Below are positions 7,436 through 16,753 of a DNA stretch of 64,000 bases, piece after piece. The notes beneath the pieces are model-generated. The model had not been told where the DNA came from. It ran no database searches and saw nothing but the letters and a program-made list of their open reading frames with translations. Positions within the stretch are counted from its first letter, which is position 1. Every line of letters starts with the position of its first letter. Origin of the DNA: Deferribacteraceae bacterium UBA6793 (GTDB lineage: Bacteria > Chrysiogenota > Deferribacteres > Deferribacterales > Geovibrionaceae); contig DKFP01000011.1 in assembly GCA_002452405.1 (NCBI GenBank), positions 1 to 64,000 on the forward strand. Reading direction: 5' to 3'. The translations under genes were made by a program, and so were the position numbers.

Positions 7436-10039
7436 TTAGTCTTCGTTTGCGTCCGGCTCGTTTGCGCCGTGGCATTTTTTATATTTCTTTCCGCTGCCGC
7501 ATGGACAGAGGTCGTTGCGCCCGACTTTGGGAAATTCTCTTTTGATGGGTGTGCGTTTCTCTTCCTGCTGCTGTTGAGGCTTCTCGGCGAATATGTCGCG
7601 CTGTTCCTCTTTGGTCTGCACTCTCTCCTGATTCTGTTCAGCTTCTTCAATGTCGGACTGTTTATTCATTTCAACATGGAAGAGTACACGGATAACCTCG
7701 CTGTTTACTTTATTCATCATAGTTATGAAAAGGTTATAGGCCTCGCGCTTATATTCGTTCAGAGGATCTTTCTGCCCGTATCCGCGCAGTCCCACGGAAT
7801 CGCGCAGATGATCCATATGCAGGAGGTTCTCTTTCCATTTGGAGTCGAGAATAGAGGTGTAAAGGAATCTTGCCACGTCGGCGAAGAATCCCCCGAATTC
7901 CTGTTTCTTCTGCTCAAGTCTTGCGTTAACAAGGGATTTAAGGCGTTCAATCTCGGTGTGGAGCTGTCTTCTGTCCTCAGCGAAGGTAAATTCTATATCG
8001 AAAACCTCAACAATCTCTTTTTCAAGAGCTTCGTAATCCGGCTTTTCGGCAGCGTTAATGTATGTTTCGATCATGGCGTCGATAACGTTGTCAATTGTTT
8101 CAGCGATTATTTCGTCTGAGGCACCGCCGGCAATGATATCGCGGCGGAGTGTATAAATAACATTTCTTTGCTGGTTCATAACGTTGTCGTAGTCCAGCAG
8201 GTGTTTTCTTATTTCAAAGTGGAATGCCTCAACTTTTTTCTGGGCACCCTCGATAGAGCGGGTAATGATGGGGTGTTCAATGGATTCTCCCTCTTTCATA
8301 CCAAGTCTCTGCATAATGGAGGCTATTTTTTCAGAGCCGAAGATACGCATAAGGTCGTCTTCAAGGGATACGAAGAAACGGGATGAACCTGGGTCGCCCT
8401 GACGTCCGGCACGACCTCTCAACTGGTTGTCTATACGTCTTGATTCGTGTCTGTCTGTACCTATGATGTGCAGACCGCCGAGTTCGCGCACTCCGTCACC
8501 CAGCTTAATATCGGTACCGCGTCCCGCCATGTTTGTTGCGATGGTGACAGCGCCTTTAAGACCTGCATCCTTAACAATCTCAGCTTCGCGTTCGTGGTTT
8601 TTAGCGTTCAGAACCTCGTGTTTTATCTTTTTACGGTCGAGCAGTTCACTTATCAGCTCTGATTTTTCTATTGAGCTTGTACCCACAAGAACGGGTCTTC
8701 CGGTTTTGTGCATTTCTTCTATCTCGTCCACGATGGCAATGTATTTTTCTTTTGCCGTGCGGAAGATGACGTCCGTGTAGTCTTTACGTATCATCTTCAT
8801 GTTCGTGGGGATAACAGCGACACCGAGGTTATAGATGGAAAGAAACTCGTTAGCTTCGGTAAGTGCGGTACCTGTCATACCGGAAAGTTTTTTGTACATA
8901 CGGAAATAGTTCTGGTATGTGATGGATGCCAGCGTCTGGTTTTCGCTCTCAATCTGTACGCCCTCTTTAGCCTCCAGAGCCTGATGCATTCCGTCGGAAT
9001 AGCGCCTGCCGGGCTGGAGTCGTCCGGTAAATTCATCGACGATGATTACCTGACCGTCTTTAACAACGTAGTCCACGTCTTTTTTAAAGATGGCATGGGC
9101 TTTCAGAGAGTTGTTTACGTTGTGGAGAACGTCGACATATTTGATGTCGTACAGGTTGTCGATGCCGAGTTCCTTTTCTACGAAGTTGATGCCCTCGTCG
9201 TTCATCTGAACGGAGCGGTTCTTCTCGTCAACCTTGTAATGTGCTTCCGCGCTGAGCTGGCGGACAACCATATCCACGTTATAGTATTTTTCAGTGCTTC
9301 TCTCGGTGGGACCGGAGATGATGAGGGGTGTTCTCGCCTCATCGATAAGGATGGAGTCCACCTCATCCACAATGGCGAAGTTAAGCTCGCGCTGTGCAGT
9401 TGGCTCGTGGGGCGGCTTCATGTTGTCGCGGAGGTAGTCGAAACCAAGCTCGCTGTTTGTGCCGTATGTGATGTCCGCGGCGTATGCCTCCGGACGGGTA
9501 ACTTCTATAAGTTTTGTGGTGAAAGCCTCTTTGTCGTCCCATTCAACAAGGAATGAGCGCTCATGCTGTATGATGCCCACAGAAAGACCAAGCGCCAGAT
9601 AAATGGGGCTCATCCACTGTGCATCGCGTCTGGCGAGGTAGTCGTTGACAGTTACGAGGTGTGCGCCTTTTCCGCCCATGGCGTTAAGAGACAGAGCCAG
9701 TGTTGCCACGAGGGTTTTACCTTCACCGGTTTTCATCTCGGATATCTTGCCTTTGTGCAGAGTGTATCCACCCATAAGCTGAACGTCGAAATGGCGCATG
9801 TTCAAGGTTCTGCGTCCCGCCTCGCGCACGAGTGCGAAGGTCTGGTTCATGATTTCGTCTTCTGTGGCTCCGTTTGCCAGCTTTTCTTTAAGCATGGCGG
9901 CAGCTTCCGCAAGCTGGTCAAAGGAAAGCTCCTGCATCTTGGGTTCAAGAGAGGCAACAGCGGAAACCATCGGCTGCATTGTCTTGATATAGCGTTCGGC
10001 ATATGAGCCGAATATTTTCTTCAGAACAGATTTGAACAT
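7436..10039 (-). CDS. secA: Preprotein translocase ATPase SecA
   Basis: 867 residues, full length for the family. Motor domain 1 has Walker A MKTGEGKT (102-109) and the DEVDSILIDEART box (225-237). The preprotein cross-linking domain, motor domain 2 with TNMAGRGTDI and QLRGRAGRQGDPG, and the helical wing follow. The C-terminus ends in the zinc-binding SecB/lipid-contact motif CPCGSGKKYKKCHG. It drives export through SecYEG at the inner membrane. GGGG lies five bases before the ATG. The gene is flanked by a terminator-inserted repeat downstream and a globin/PsiE-like gene 12 bases upstream on the same strand. Confidence 0.99.
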   Translation of the reverse strand: MFKSVLKKIFGSYAERYIKTMQPMVSAVASLEPKMQELSFDQLAEAAAMLKEKLANGATEDEIMNQTFALVREAGRRTLNMRHFDVQLMGGYTLHKGKISEMKTGEGKTLVATLALSLNAMGGKGAHLVTVNDYLARRDAQWMSPIYLALGLSVGIIQHERSFLVEWDDKEAFTTKLIEVTRPEAYAADITYGTNSELGFDYLRDNMKPPHEPTAQRELNFAIVDEVDSILIDEARTPLIISGPTERSTEKYYNVDMVVRQLSAEAHYKVDEKNRSVQMNDEGINFVEKELGIDNLYDIKYVDVLHNVNNSLKAHAIFKKDVDYVVKDGQVIIVDEFTGRLQPGRRYSDGMHQALEAKEGVQIESENQTLASITYQNYFRMYKKLSGMTGTALTEANEFLSIYNLGVAVIPTNMKMIRKDYTDVIFRTAKEKYIAIVDEIEEMHKTGRPVLVGTSSIEKSELISELLDRKKIKHEVLNAKNHEREAEIVKDAGLKGAVTIATNMAGRGTDIKLGDGVRELGGLHIIGTDRHESRRIDNQLRGRAGRQGDPGSSRFFVSLEDDLMRIFGSEKIASIMQRLGMKEGESIEHPIITRSIEGAQKKVEAFHFEIRKHLLDYDNVMNQQRNVIYTLRRDIIAGGASDEIIAETIDNVIDAMIETYINAAEKPDYEALEKEIVEVFDIEFTFAEDRRQLHTEIERLKSLVNARLEQKKQEFGGFFADVARFLYTSILDSKWKENLLHMDHLRDSVGLRGYGQKDPLNEYKREAYNLFITMMNKVNSEVIRVLFHVEMNKQSDIEEAEQNQERVQTKEEQRDIFAEKPQQQQEEKRTPIKREFPKVGRNDLCPCGSGKKYKKCHGANEPDANED

Positions 10040-10051
10040 TAAAAACCCCGG

Positions 10052-10942
10052 TTAATTATTATTTTCCGTGCGGACAATGAGCCAGTAAACTATTCCCAGA
10101 ACAGTTATCGCCGCAAGAATGAATCCATGCTGGAGCATGTTTGTTGTTTCATGTTTAAGCGTTATTATCATAAGGTCTCTGATAAAGGCTATCAGCGCGA
10201 CGCTTATAAATATCGAGTTTTTGAACTTTCCGCCTTTCAGCATCTGCACTTCGGTGTGGAGAAGCTCCACCAGCACCCATATGATAAGCAGGGAGCCGAG
10301 AGCGGTTATCAGGGCATGGTCGGGCTGTTCGCCGAAAAGGTGCACGGTATCGTTAATGAAGGCATATCCGGCGGTGAGTGTCAGCCCTATCAGCACAATC
10401 ACCATGAGCGCGTGGACGGCGAAAGAGAACTTTTCGCTGATATCGACCACTCTGTTGCGGTAGCTGTGGACAGGGTTGTATGAGCTGACCAGCTTTTCGT
10501 AATACGAACTGATGATAAGCTCGTTGTTGATATCCATCATCTTGTGCATGGAGAGCAGGATGCTCTTTCTGCGCACGTCGTCTTCCATGAGACTGAATAT
10601 TTTTTCGTGGAGCCATAGGCGCACGAAACTAATCATGGACGAGATGAACTCCGGTTCGAACTTATATTTGTTCAGCGACAGCCCCAGCTTTCCCACAAAA
10701 GCGAAATAAGCGTTGTCTGCGTTGCCGTCGAAAAGCATGTCAAACCACATGGCGAGCTTCGCAGTGTTCGCCTCCATGGCGGCTATCTGCTTTTCGCTGA
10801 TGGCGTGTGTCTTCATCCTGTCCATGAAATCTTCTATAAATTCATCTTTATATTTAGAAATCATGGGTTTGATAAAGAGAAGATTATCTACGTCATTTTC
10901 ATTCAGATCATAGTTTTTGGTGAGCGATTTACGGTATCTCAT
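10052..10942 (-). CDS. Globin-fold sensor domain fused to PsiE-like membrane domain
   Basis: 296 residues. Residues 1 to about 160 resemble the protoglobin/globin-coupled sensor domain, including a segment VGKLGLSLNKYKFEPEFISSMIS that lines up with the F-helix region of those sensors. There the usual proximal histidine appears to be Val, so haem binding is doubtful. Residues about 170-290 hold four hydrophobic segments and a PsiE-like stretch (ELLHTEVQMLKGGKFKNSIFISVALIAFIRDLMI). PsiE-type proteins are inner-membrane proteins of unclear role induced in phosphate starvation. The gene is 12 bases upstream of secA and probably co-transcribed with it. Both domain calls are from pattern memory. 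Confidence 0.65.
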   Translation of the reverse strand: MRYRKSLTKNYDLNENDVDNLLFIKPMISKYKDEFIEDFMDRMKTHAISEKQIAAMEANTAKLAMWFDMLFDGNADNAYFAFVGKLGLSLNKYKFEPEFISSMISFVRLWLHEKIFSLMEDDVRRKSILLSMHKMMDINNELIISSYYEKLVSSYNPVHSYRNRVVDISEKFSFAVHALMVIVLIGLTLTAGYAFINDTVHLFGEQPDHALITALGSLLIIWVLVELLHTEVQMLKGGKFKNSIFISVALIAFIRDLMIITLKHETTNMLQHGFILAAITVLGIVYWLIVRTENNN

Positions 10943-11057
10943 TTTATATGCTGTCTCTCATAAAAGGGAAAACATCTGCAATAGGTATTTATTTTTACGT
11001 CATGTTAGGATAATATATCAGGACAGTAAAGTAAAATAAAAGTTCGAGGTGTTTGCG

Positions 11058-11642
11058 GTGGCTGAGAGAAAATCAAGCATTACCAGAAAGACAACGGAAA
11101 CCGAAATATCCATTGTTCTTAACGTGGACGGCTGTGGGAATTACAGCATTGACACCGGAATAGGGTTTCTGAACCATATGCTTGAGCTTTTCACACGGCA
11201 CGGCGGTTTCGACATGGAACTCAGGGCGAAAGGCGACCTGCACATCGACGGACACCACACGACAGAGGACATCGGCATAGTTATGGGCGATGCTTTCCGC
11301 GAAGCTCTTGGCGATAAAAAGGGTATCCGCAGATACGGATTTTTCCTTCTGCCGATGGATGAAACTCTTATCGAGTGCGCCGTGGATTTCTCCGGCAGAA
11401 CCTACCTTAACTTTGACGCGGATATTCCCGCAGAAAAAGTGGGCGATTTCGACACGGAACTTACGGAAGAATTTTTCAAGGCGTTTGCCGACAGAGCGGG
11501 CATCAACCTGCATATTATTAAAAGATACGGAAGAAACACTCACCACATCATTGAAGGGATGTTCAAATGCTTTGCGCGCTCCATTAAAGACGCGGTGCGC
11601 ATAGAGTCCGACAGGATTATGTCCACGAAGGGCACTCTCTGA
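11058..11642 (+). CDS. hisB: Imidazoleglycerol-phosphate dehydratase
   Basis: 194-residue monofunctional HisB, without the phosphatase domain fused in enteric bacteria. Metal-binding repeats are visible: DGHHTTEDIG near the middle and THHIIEGMFKCFAR near the end, plus the N-terminal GIGFLNHMLELF. It dehydrates imidazole glycerol phosphate in histidine synthesis. The better start is GTG at 11058, preceded by GAGGT at seven bases, rather than the in-frame GTG at 11049, which lies inside that site. It is the first gene of a hisB-hisH-hisA-pgpA-cinA run. hisF is not in the window. Confidence 0.96.
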   Translation: MAERKSSITRKTTETEISIVLNVDGCGNYSIDTGIGFLNHMLELFTRHGGFDMELRAKGDLHIDGHHTTEDIGIVMGDAFREALGDKKGIRRYGFFLLPMDETLIECAVDFSGRTYLNFDADIPAEKVGDFDTELTEEFFKAFADRAGINLHIIKRYGRNTHHIIEGMFKCFARSIKDAVRIESDRIMSTKGTL

Positions 11643-11674
11643 CATCTTTTCAATATCCAACGGAGTACATATAA

Positions 11675-12295
11675 ATGATCGCAGTGATAGACTACGGTAT
11701 GGGAAACCTGCGCAGTGTTGAAAAGGCATTGCAGTCTCTCGGTTTCGATGCGCGGATAACATCCGACCCCGAAGAGGTGGTCAGGGCGGACAGAGCCGTT
11801 CTGCCGGGCGTGGGCGCGTTTGCAGACTGTCGCGCCGGGCTTGTTGACAGCGGACTGAAAGAGGCGACGGCACAGTTTATTAAAACCGGAAGACCGTTTC
11901 TGGGAATCTGCGTCGGGATGCAGCTCCTATTTGAAAAGAGCCTTGAGTTCGGCGAACACGAAGGGCTTGGATATTTCAAAGGAACGGTTAAAAAATTTCC
12001 TGACGAGATAATTTCAAAAGGTATGAAAATACCCCAGATAGGCTGGAACAGCATAACAAAAAAGATGAACCATCCGCTGCTTGACGGCATCGATACGGGG
12101 GACTATTTTTACTTCGTACACTCCTACTGCGTAAAGGCTGAGGAGAAGGGCGTTGAAGCCCTTTCCTGCGAATACGGTATAGATTTTTCCGCCATGGTCA
12201 TACGCGACAATATGGCAGCAACCCAGTTTCACCCTGAAAAGAGTCAGAAACTCGGTCTGCACCTGCTTAAAAACTTCGGAGAGTGGAAATGCTGA
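11675..12295 (+). CDS. hisH: Imidazole glycerol phosphate synthase, glutaminase subunit
   Basis: 206-residue class I glutamine amidotransferase. The nucleophile Cys79 is in FLGICVGMQLLFE, and the partner His186 and Glu188 are in TQFHPEKSQ. The N-terminus IAVIDYGMGNLRSVEKAL is diagnostic. It hydrolyses glutamine and passes ammonia to HisF, which must be encoded elsewhere. The stop overlaps the hisA start as ATGCTGA, so the two are translationally coupled. Confidence 0.97.
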   Translation: MIAVIDYGMGNLRSVEKALQSLGFDARITSDPEEVVRADRAVLPGVGAFADCRAGLVDSGLKEATAQFIKTGRPFLGICVGMQLLFEKSLEFGEHEGLGYFKGTVKKFPDEIISKGMKIPQIGWNSITKKMNHPLLDGIDTGDYFYFVHSYCVKAEEKGVEALSCEYGIDFSAMVIRDNMAATQFHPEKSQKLGLHLLKNFGEWKC

Positions 12296-13008
12296 TAATA
12301 CCCGCCATAGACCTCTTAAATGCAAAGGCTGTTCGCCTTAAACAGGGGGACATGGACGATTTCACCGTATATTATGACAACCCGCTGGATGCGGCGAAGA
12401 TGTTTGCCGATATGGGCGTTAAAAGACTGCATATAGTTGACCTCGACGGTGCGAAAAAGGGCGAAACCACGAACTTTGCCCTCATCGAAAAAATGGTAAC
12501 CACCGCAGGAATGGACATAGAGGTGGGCGGCGGGATCCGCGATATGAAAAAACTGAAAGCCTATTTTGAGATAGGCGTCAGATACGGCATCCTCGGAACC
12601 GTCGTTGTAAAAAATCCCGATTTCGTCAAAGAGGCGATGGGTGAATATCCCGACAGAATAATCCTCGGAGTGGACGCGAAGGACGGCTTTGTCGCCACCG
12701 AGGGCTGGTATGAGAAGAGCAGCGTAACCGCTGCCGAACTTATAAACAGCTATGAAGGTTTCTCCGCCGAAAGCGTTATTTATACGGACATCTCCAGAGA
12801 CGGGATGCTTACAGGTATAAATATCGAGGCGACTTTGGCGCTGGCTGAAAACATAAAATATCCTGTTATAGCCTCCGGCGGTCTCAAAGGCATTGATGAT
12901 ATAAAGGCTCTTCAGGGCAAAAAGGGTATTCTGGGCGCAATTACAGGTAAAGCCTTTTATGAAGGCAAAATTGACCTGAAAGAAGCCCTTCAACTACAGG
13001 AACAGTGA
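12289..13008 (+). CDS. hisA: ProFAR isomerase (phosphoribosylformimino-5-aminoimidazole carboxamide ribotide isomerase)
   Basis: 239-residue TIM-barrel enzyme. It opens MLIIPAIDLLNAKAVRL, with the catalytic Asp in PAIDL and the phosphate-binding GGGIRD loop. The second half has VIYTDISRDGMLTGIN, giving the second catalytic Asp, and the second phosphate loop VIASGGLKG. The start ATG overlaps the hisH stop. An in-frame GTG six bases earlier is possible but less likely. The stop overlaps the next start as TGATG. Confidence 0.97.
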   Translation: MLIIPAIDLLNAKAVRLKQGDMDDFTVYYDNPLDAAKMFADMGVKRLHIVDLDGAKKGETTNFALIEKMVTTAGMDIEVGGGIRDMKKLKAYFEIGVRYGILGTVVVKNPDFVKEAMGEYPDRIILGVDAKDGFVATEGWYEKSSVTAAELINSYEGFSAESVIYTDISRDGMLTGINIEATLALAENIKYPVIASGGLKGIDDIKALQGKKGILGAITGKAFYEGKIDLKEALQLQEQ

Positions 13009-13475
13009 TGAACAGATTTGCTATAATTCTTGCGCTGGGGTTCGGTTCGGGTCTGGCACCCAAAGCCCCAGGCACCTTCGGAACACTCTTCGCGATACTG
13101 CCTGTGATAGCGACTGAGCAGTTTGCATATCCGGTTAAGGCGGTCATATTTGTGCTTCTCCTTCTGGGCGGCGTATGGGCTGCGGACAGATATGAGAAGA
13201 TTACAGGGAAAAAGGATGCTTCCGAAGTTGTGATAGACGAAATAGCAGCCTATTACATGATATTCCTGTTTATCCCTGCAAACGTTTTCACAGTGCCGCT
13301 GGGTTTTGTGCTGTTCCGGATATTCGACATATGGAAGCCTTATCCCATCAAAAAACTCGAAAAAATTGACGGCGGACTGGGCGTTATGGCGGACGACCTG
13401 CTTGCGGCGGTTTATTCCATAATAATTCTGGGGATTTTTTATCTCGGATATACTTTTTTCTTTTCTCATATATAG
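13008..13475 (+). CDS. pgpA: Phosphatidylglycerophosphatase A
   Basis: 155-residue membrane protein of the PgpA family. The N-terminal GFGSGLAPKAPGTFGTL loop and the later DEIAAYYM segment match the two conserved acidic and glycine-rich motifs. About four hydrophobic segments are present. It removes phosphate from phosphatidylglycerophosphate to make phosphatidylglycerol at the inner membrane. The ATG overlaps the hisA stop, with AGGA upstream. Its place in a histidine operon is probably convenience rather than function. Confidence 0.93.
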   Translation: MNRFAIILALGFGSGLAPKAPGTFGTLFAILPVIATEQFAYPVKAVIFVLLLLGGVWAADRYEKITGKKDASEVVIDEIAAYYMIFLFIPANVFTVPLGFVLFRIFDIWKPYPIKKLEKIDGGLGVMADDLLAAVYSIIILGIFYLGYTFFFSHI

Positions 13476-13482
13476 GTGATCT

Positions 13483-14709
13483 ATGGTCAGATGTGCGATT
13501 TTTGCTGTTGGCAGCGAGCTTCTGGAGGGGAGCATCGTTGATACGAATTCCGCGTGGCTGGGTTCAAGACTCACAAAGGCGGGCTTCTCGGTTGAAGAGG
13601 TCAGGCTTATCCCCGACAACAGGGAGATGATTGTTTCAATATTCCGTCAGGCGCTCAAAGATTACGATTGCGTATTCACTACGGGCGGTCTGGGACCGAC
13701 ATTCGACGACCTTACGGCGGAAACGGTCGCAGAGGCTGTCGGTGTTTCAACGGAGATGAACGAAACGGCTAAGGAGCACATGCTGAACAGGCTGAAAGAG
13801 CGCGGAGTTAACGTTAAGGAGAGCCATCTCCGTCAGGCGATGCTGCCTGAGGGCTGTCTGCTCTTTCCCAACGGCAGAGGAACTGCGCTTGGTTTCGGCA
13901 TGGAGCAAAACGGTCATATGATAATCAGTATGCCGGGCGTTCCATATGAAATGTATCTTATGTTCGAGGAACACGTTATGCCCTTTCTGCGTGAGCGTTT
14001 TGAAATGCGCGAGCGCCATATAATAGATATCCGCATAGGTTCCCTGCCGGAATCGGAAGTGGACGACGTGCTGCGCGAGTTCGGTTTTCCCGAAGGGGTG
14101 GAGTGTATCATAAACGTAGCCAAGGGCGAGATTCTCGTGAAGCTGAGAGGCTTTGACGAGGATGTGCTCATGGAGTATGCGGAGCGTGTGAGGGGTCGAT
14201 TCACCGACAATTTCATAGGTTACGGTTCCGACAACATAGCCGCCGTCCTGCTGCGTACACTACGTGAGAAGAAGATGACCCTTTCTGTTGCCGAAAGCTG
14301 CACAGGCGGGATGATAGGCAAAGAAATAACGGATATCGCAGGCTCCAGCGACGTTTTCATGGGCGGGGTGATATCCTACAGCAACGACGTTAAGATGCGC
14401 GTCCTGCGCGTTCCTGAAAATATACTTATCAATCATGGCGCTGTCAGCGAGGAGTGCGCACGGGCAATGGCTGTCGGTGTTGCGAATCAGCTTCGCACTT
14501 CCTGTTCGGTCTCAGTCACTGGCGTTGCGGGTCCTGATGGCGGCAGCGATGAAAAACCGGTCGGCACGGTCTGCATAGGATGGTGCGTTGGCAAAGAGGT
14601 TGTTACTAAGAAATATCTGTTTGTGGGCGACCGCGAAGCTATACGAATCCGTTCAATGAAAACGGCGCTGATAGAGCTTAATAATCTTCTGAAAAAATAT
14701 CAGCCCTAG
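13483..14709 (+). CDS. cinA: CinA-like protein: MoCF-like domain plus NMN deamidase domain
   Basis: 408 residues in the full two-domain CinA arrangement. The N-terminal molybdopterin-binding-like (COG1058) domain begins RCAIFAVGSELLEGSIVDTN and contains TTGGLGPTFDDLT. A linker follows. The C-terminal PncC domain has LSVAESCTGGMIGKEIT and the TGVAGPDGG loop. Members act in NAD recycling (NMN deamidation, ADP-ribose hydrolysis). The start ATG has AGGTGAT upstream, eight bases after the pgpA stop. The stop codon lies in an 11-bp repeat shared with the convergent cysNC gene. Confidence 0.95.
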   Translation: MVRCAIFAVGSELLEGSIVDTNSAWLGSRLTKAGFSVEEVRLIPDNREMIVSIFRQALKDYDCVFTTGGLGPTFDDLTAETVAEAVGVSTEMNETAKEHMLNRLKERGVNVKESHLRQAMLPEGCLLFPNGRGTALGFGMEQNGHMIISMPGVPYEMYLMFEEHVMPFLRERFEMRERHIIDIRIGSLPESEVDDVLREFGFPEGVECIINVAKGEILVKLRGFDEDVLMEYAERVRGRFTDNFIGYGSDNIAAVLLRTLREKKMTLSVAESCTGGMIGKEITDIAGSSDVFMGGVISYSNDVKMRVLRVPENILINHGAVSEECARAMAVGVANQLRTSCSVSVTGVAGPDGGSDEKPVGTVCIGWCVGKEVVTKKYLFVGDREAIRIRSMKTALIELNNLLKKYQP

Positions 14710-14893
14710 ATTATTTGTCATAAATTATGTTGTCTTTGCGAGCGGAGCGAAGCAATCTCCCAGAGCAATGAGATCGCCGCGTCACTGCGTTCCTCGCGAA
14801 GACGGAATAAAAGTTACGTCTCTGCTAGGAATGAAGTACGACGCAGTCTCTTAGTCCTATGTGACATTATTTATGAAGAGTGCCCTAGATTAT
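14704..14893. repeat. Direct-repeat-bounded intergenic block between cinA and cysNC
   Basis: CCCTAGATTAT occurs at 14704-14714, containing the cinA stop, and at 14883-14893, containing the cysNC stop on the other strand. Inside are inverted ends TCATAAATTATGT (14718-14730) and ACATTATTTATGA (14864-14876), which pair with one mismatch. Three REP units fill the centre. The arrangement resembles an inserted element with its target duplication. Confidence 0.6.
14731..14850. repeat. Three REP-like units
   Basis: The units are 14731-14759 (inverted), 14770-14804 (direct) and 14816-14850 (inverted). They share the GAGAT(T/C)GC...CTCGC(A/G)AAGACG core with the copies near lon, secA, recX and yajQ. 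Three units in one spacer make this the largest cluster in the window. Confidence 0.75.
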
Positions 14894-16753
14894 CTGCCTT
14901 ATTCTGAGGTAGCCGAGGATTTTCTCAACAGAATCTGCGACTGTCATAATATCGGTGCGGATATGTATTTCCGGTGATTCCGGTGTCTCATAGGGCGAGT
15001 TTATTCCGGTAAATTCCTTTATTTCGCCTTTTCTTGCTTTTTTATACATATTTTTCGGGTCACGCTGTTCGCAGACGTTTATAGGTGCGTCGATGAACAC
15101 TTCTATGAACTCGCCTTCGGGCATTATCGCCCTTACCTTGTCCCTGCCCTCTGCAAAAGGGGATATGAATGCCGTTATCGTCAGTATTCCGGCATCCGCG
15201 AAGAGCTTTGCAGTTTCGCCTATCCGTCTGATGTTCTCTTCCCTGTCCTGTGCAGAAAAGCCGAGATCTTTGCAGAGTCCGTGGCGCACGTTGTCTCCAT
15301 CCAGAAGATATGTGTGTATCCCCGCATGGTTAAGGCTTTGTTCCAGAGCGTTTGCTATGGTGGATTTGCCGGAGCCGCTCAAACCTGTGAGCCAAATGAC
15401 CGCCGGACGGTGATTTTTCAGTCCCGTTCTCTGTTCACGGGTGACGGAATGGGTGTGCCATACAACGTTTTGCGGATTTTCCGCAGAGGTTATCATACCT
15501 GCCGCAGCCGTCATTCCTGTCATTCTGTCTATAAGTATAAAACTGCCTGTGGCGCGGCACATTTCATATGTGTCGAACGGTTTTGAGGCATCAAGCGAAA
15601 AGGATACCGAGGCTATGTCGTTAATGCCGAGTGATGACGCGGGTTCATCTTCGAGAGTTGAAATGTTTTTTCTACTGAAGATCTTATTGATATGTGCGCA
15701 GATTGTGCCCGCCGCACATTTAAGGATATATCGCGAATTGAGTTTCAGCTTTTCGGTGTCCATCCAAATAAGGTTTGCGGTGTATCCGCTGCCGAACAGA
15801 ACGGACGCTTTGTCATGGACTATCATGTCCCCGCGGCTTATGTCCACCTCGTCCGTAGTTGTGAAGGTGACGGAGAGAGGAGCATCGGCAGTTTTTGCCT
15901 GTCTGTCGCCTATCGACACGGATTTTACACAGGTTGATACGCTGGAAGGCAGAACGGTTATTCTGTCGCCGACGGATATGCTGCCCGATTCTATGCGTCC
16001 GCAGAAACCGCGGAAGCTGTTGTCGGGTCGCAGTACATATTGAACAGGCAAGCGCAGGTAGTCATGGCGCGATGGCGGTTCCTGTCCGGCGCTTTCCAGC
16101 AGGTCTATAAGGCATTGATCGCCACACCACGGCATATTTGCGCTTTTTGAGGTAATATTGTCCCCTTTCAGAGCGGAAACGGGGATAATTGTATATGAAA
16201 GTCCTATTTTCTCTGCAATTTTTGCATAATCATCGGCAATTTTGTTGAAAACAGCCTCGCTGTAGCCCTGCGCATCCATTTTATTGACGCAGACAACGGC
16301 GTTTCTGATACCCATCAGTTTCACGATATATGAGTGGCGGATTGTCTGGGGGCTGATACCCTTGAGCGCGTCTATAAGAATCACGGCGAGGTCGGCATTG
16401 GATGCTCCTGTCGCCATGTTTCGGGTATACTGTTCATGTCCGGGGGTGTCCAGAATGATGAATTTGCGCTTTGAGGTGGAAAAATATCTGTGGGCAACGT
16501 CGATGGTGATTCCCTGCTCACGCTCGGCGAGCAGACCGTCAACGATGAGTGCGAGGTCGGGCTCGTCACCTGTTGTGCCGGAGGTTCTGCTGTCTCTTAT
16601 GACCGCCGACATCTGGTCGTCGTAAACGGCGCGGCATTCGTGGAGAAGTCTGCCTATCAGCGTGCTTTTGCCGTCGTCGATGCTTCCGCAGGTTATAAAA
16701 CGCAGAAGCTGTTTTGCGGAGTCTTTAGCCATGTATTCTTCAAGCCTGCTCAT
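14885..16753 (-). CDS. cysNC: Bifunctional sulfate adenylyltransferase GTPase subunit / APS kinase
   Basis: 622 residues. The N-terminal CysN GTPase has P-loop GSIDDGKS (23-30), DTPGHEQYTRNMATGAS and NKMD, followed by EF-Tu-like barrels. From about 450 there is a CysC domain with P-loop GLSGSGKST (457-465), DGDNVRHGLCKDLGFS and Ser531 in FISPFAEGRD, the position that is phosphorylated in APS kinases. Together with CysD it converts sulfate and ATP to APS and then PAPS. It is the last gene of a seven-gene minus-strand operon with glycan genes. Its start overlaps the cysD stop as TAATG. No PAPS reductase is nearby, which favours use of PAPS for sulfation. Confidence 0.97.
   Translation of the reverse strand: MSRLEEYMAKDSAKQLLRFITCGSIDDGKSTLIGRLLHECRAVYDDQMSAVIRDSRTSGTTGDEPDLALIVDGLLAEREQGITIDVAHRYFSTSKRKFIILDTPGHEQYTRNMATGASNADLAVILIDALKGISPQTIRHSYIVKLMGIRNAVVCVNKMDAQGYSEAVFNKIADDYAKIAEKIGLSYTIIPVSALKGDNITSKSANMPWCGDQCLIDLLESAGQEPPSRHDYLRLPVQYVLRPDNSFRGFCGRIESGSISVGDRITVLPSSVSTCVKSVSIGDRQAKTADAPLSVTFTTTDEVDISRGDMIVHDKASVLFGSGYTANLIWMDTEKLKLNSRYILKCAAGTICAHINKIFSRKNISTLEDEPASSLGINDIASVSFSLDASKPFDTYEMCRATGSFILIDRMTGMTAAAGMITSAENPQNVVWHTHSVTREQRTGLKNHRPAVIWLTGLSGSGKSTIANALEQSLNHAGIHTYLLDGDNVRHGLCKDLGFSAQDREENIRRIGETAKLFADAGILTITAFISPFAEGRDKVRAIMPEGEFIEVFIDAPINVCEQRDPKNMYKKARKGEIKEFTGINSPYETPESPEIHIRTDIMTVADSVEKILGYLRIRQII

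Noticed and set aside
7421..10006. Several plus-strand open frames opposite secA (for example 7421-8119 and 8708-9556)
   Set aside because: They are antisense shadows of an intact, highly conserved secA. Their cysteine- and valine-rich translations are typical of reverse-frame reading.
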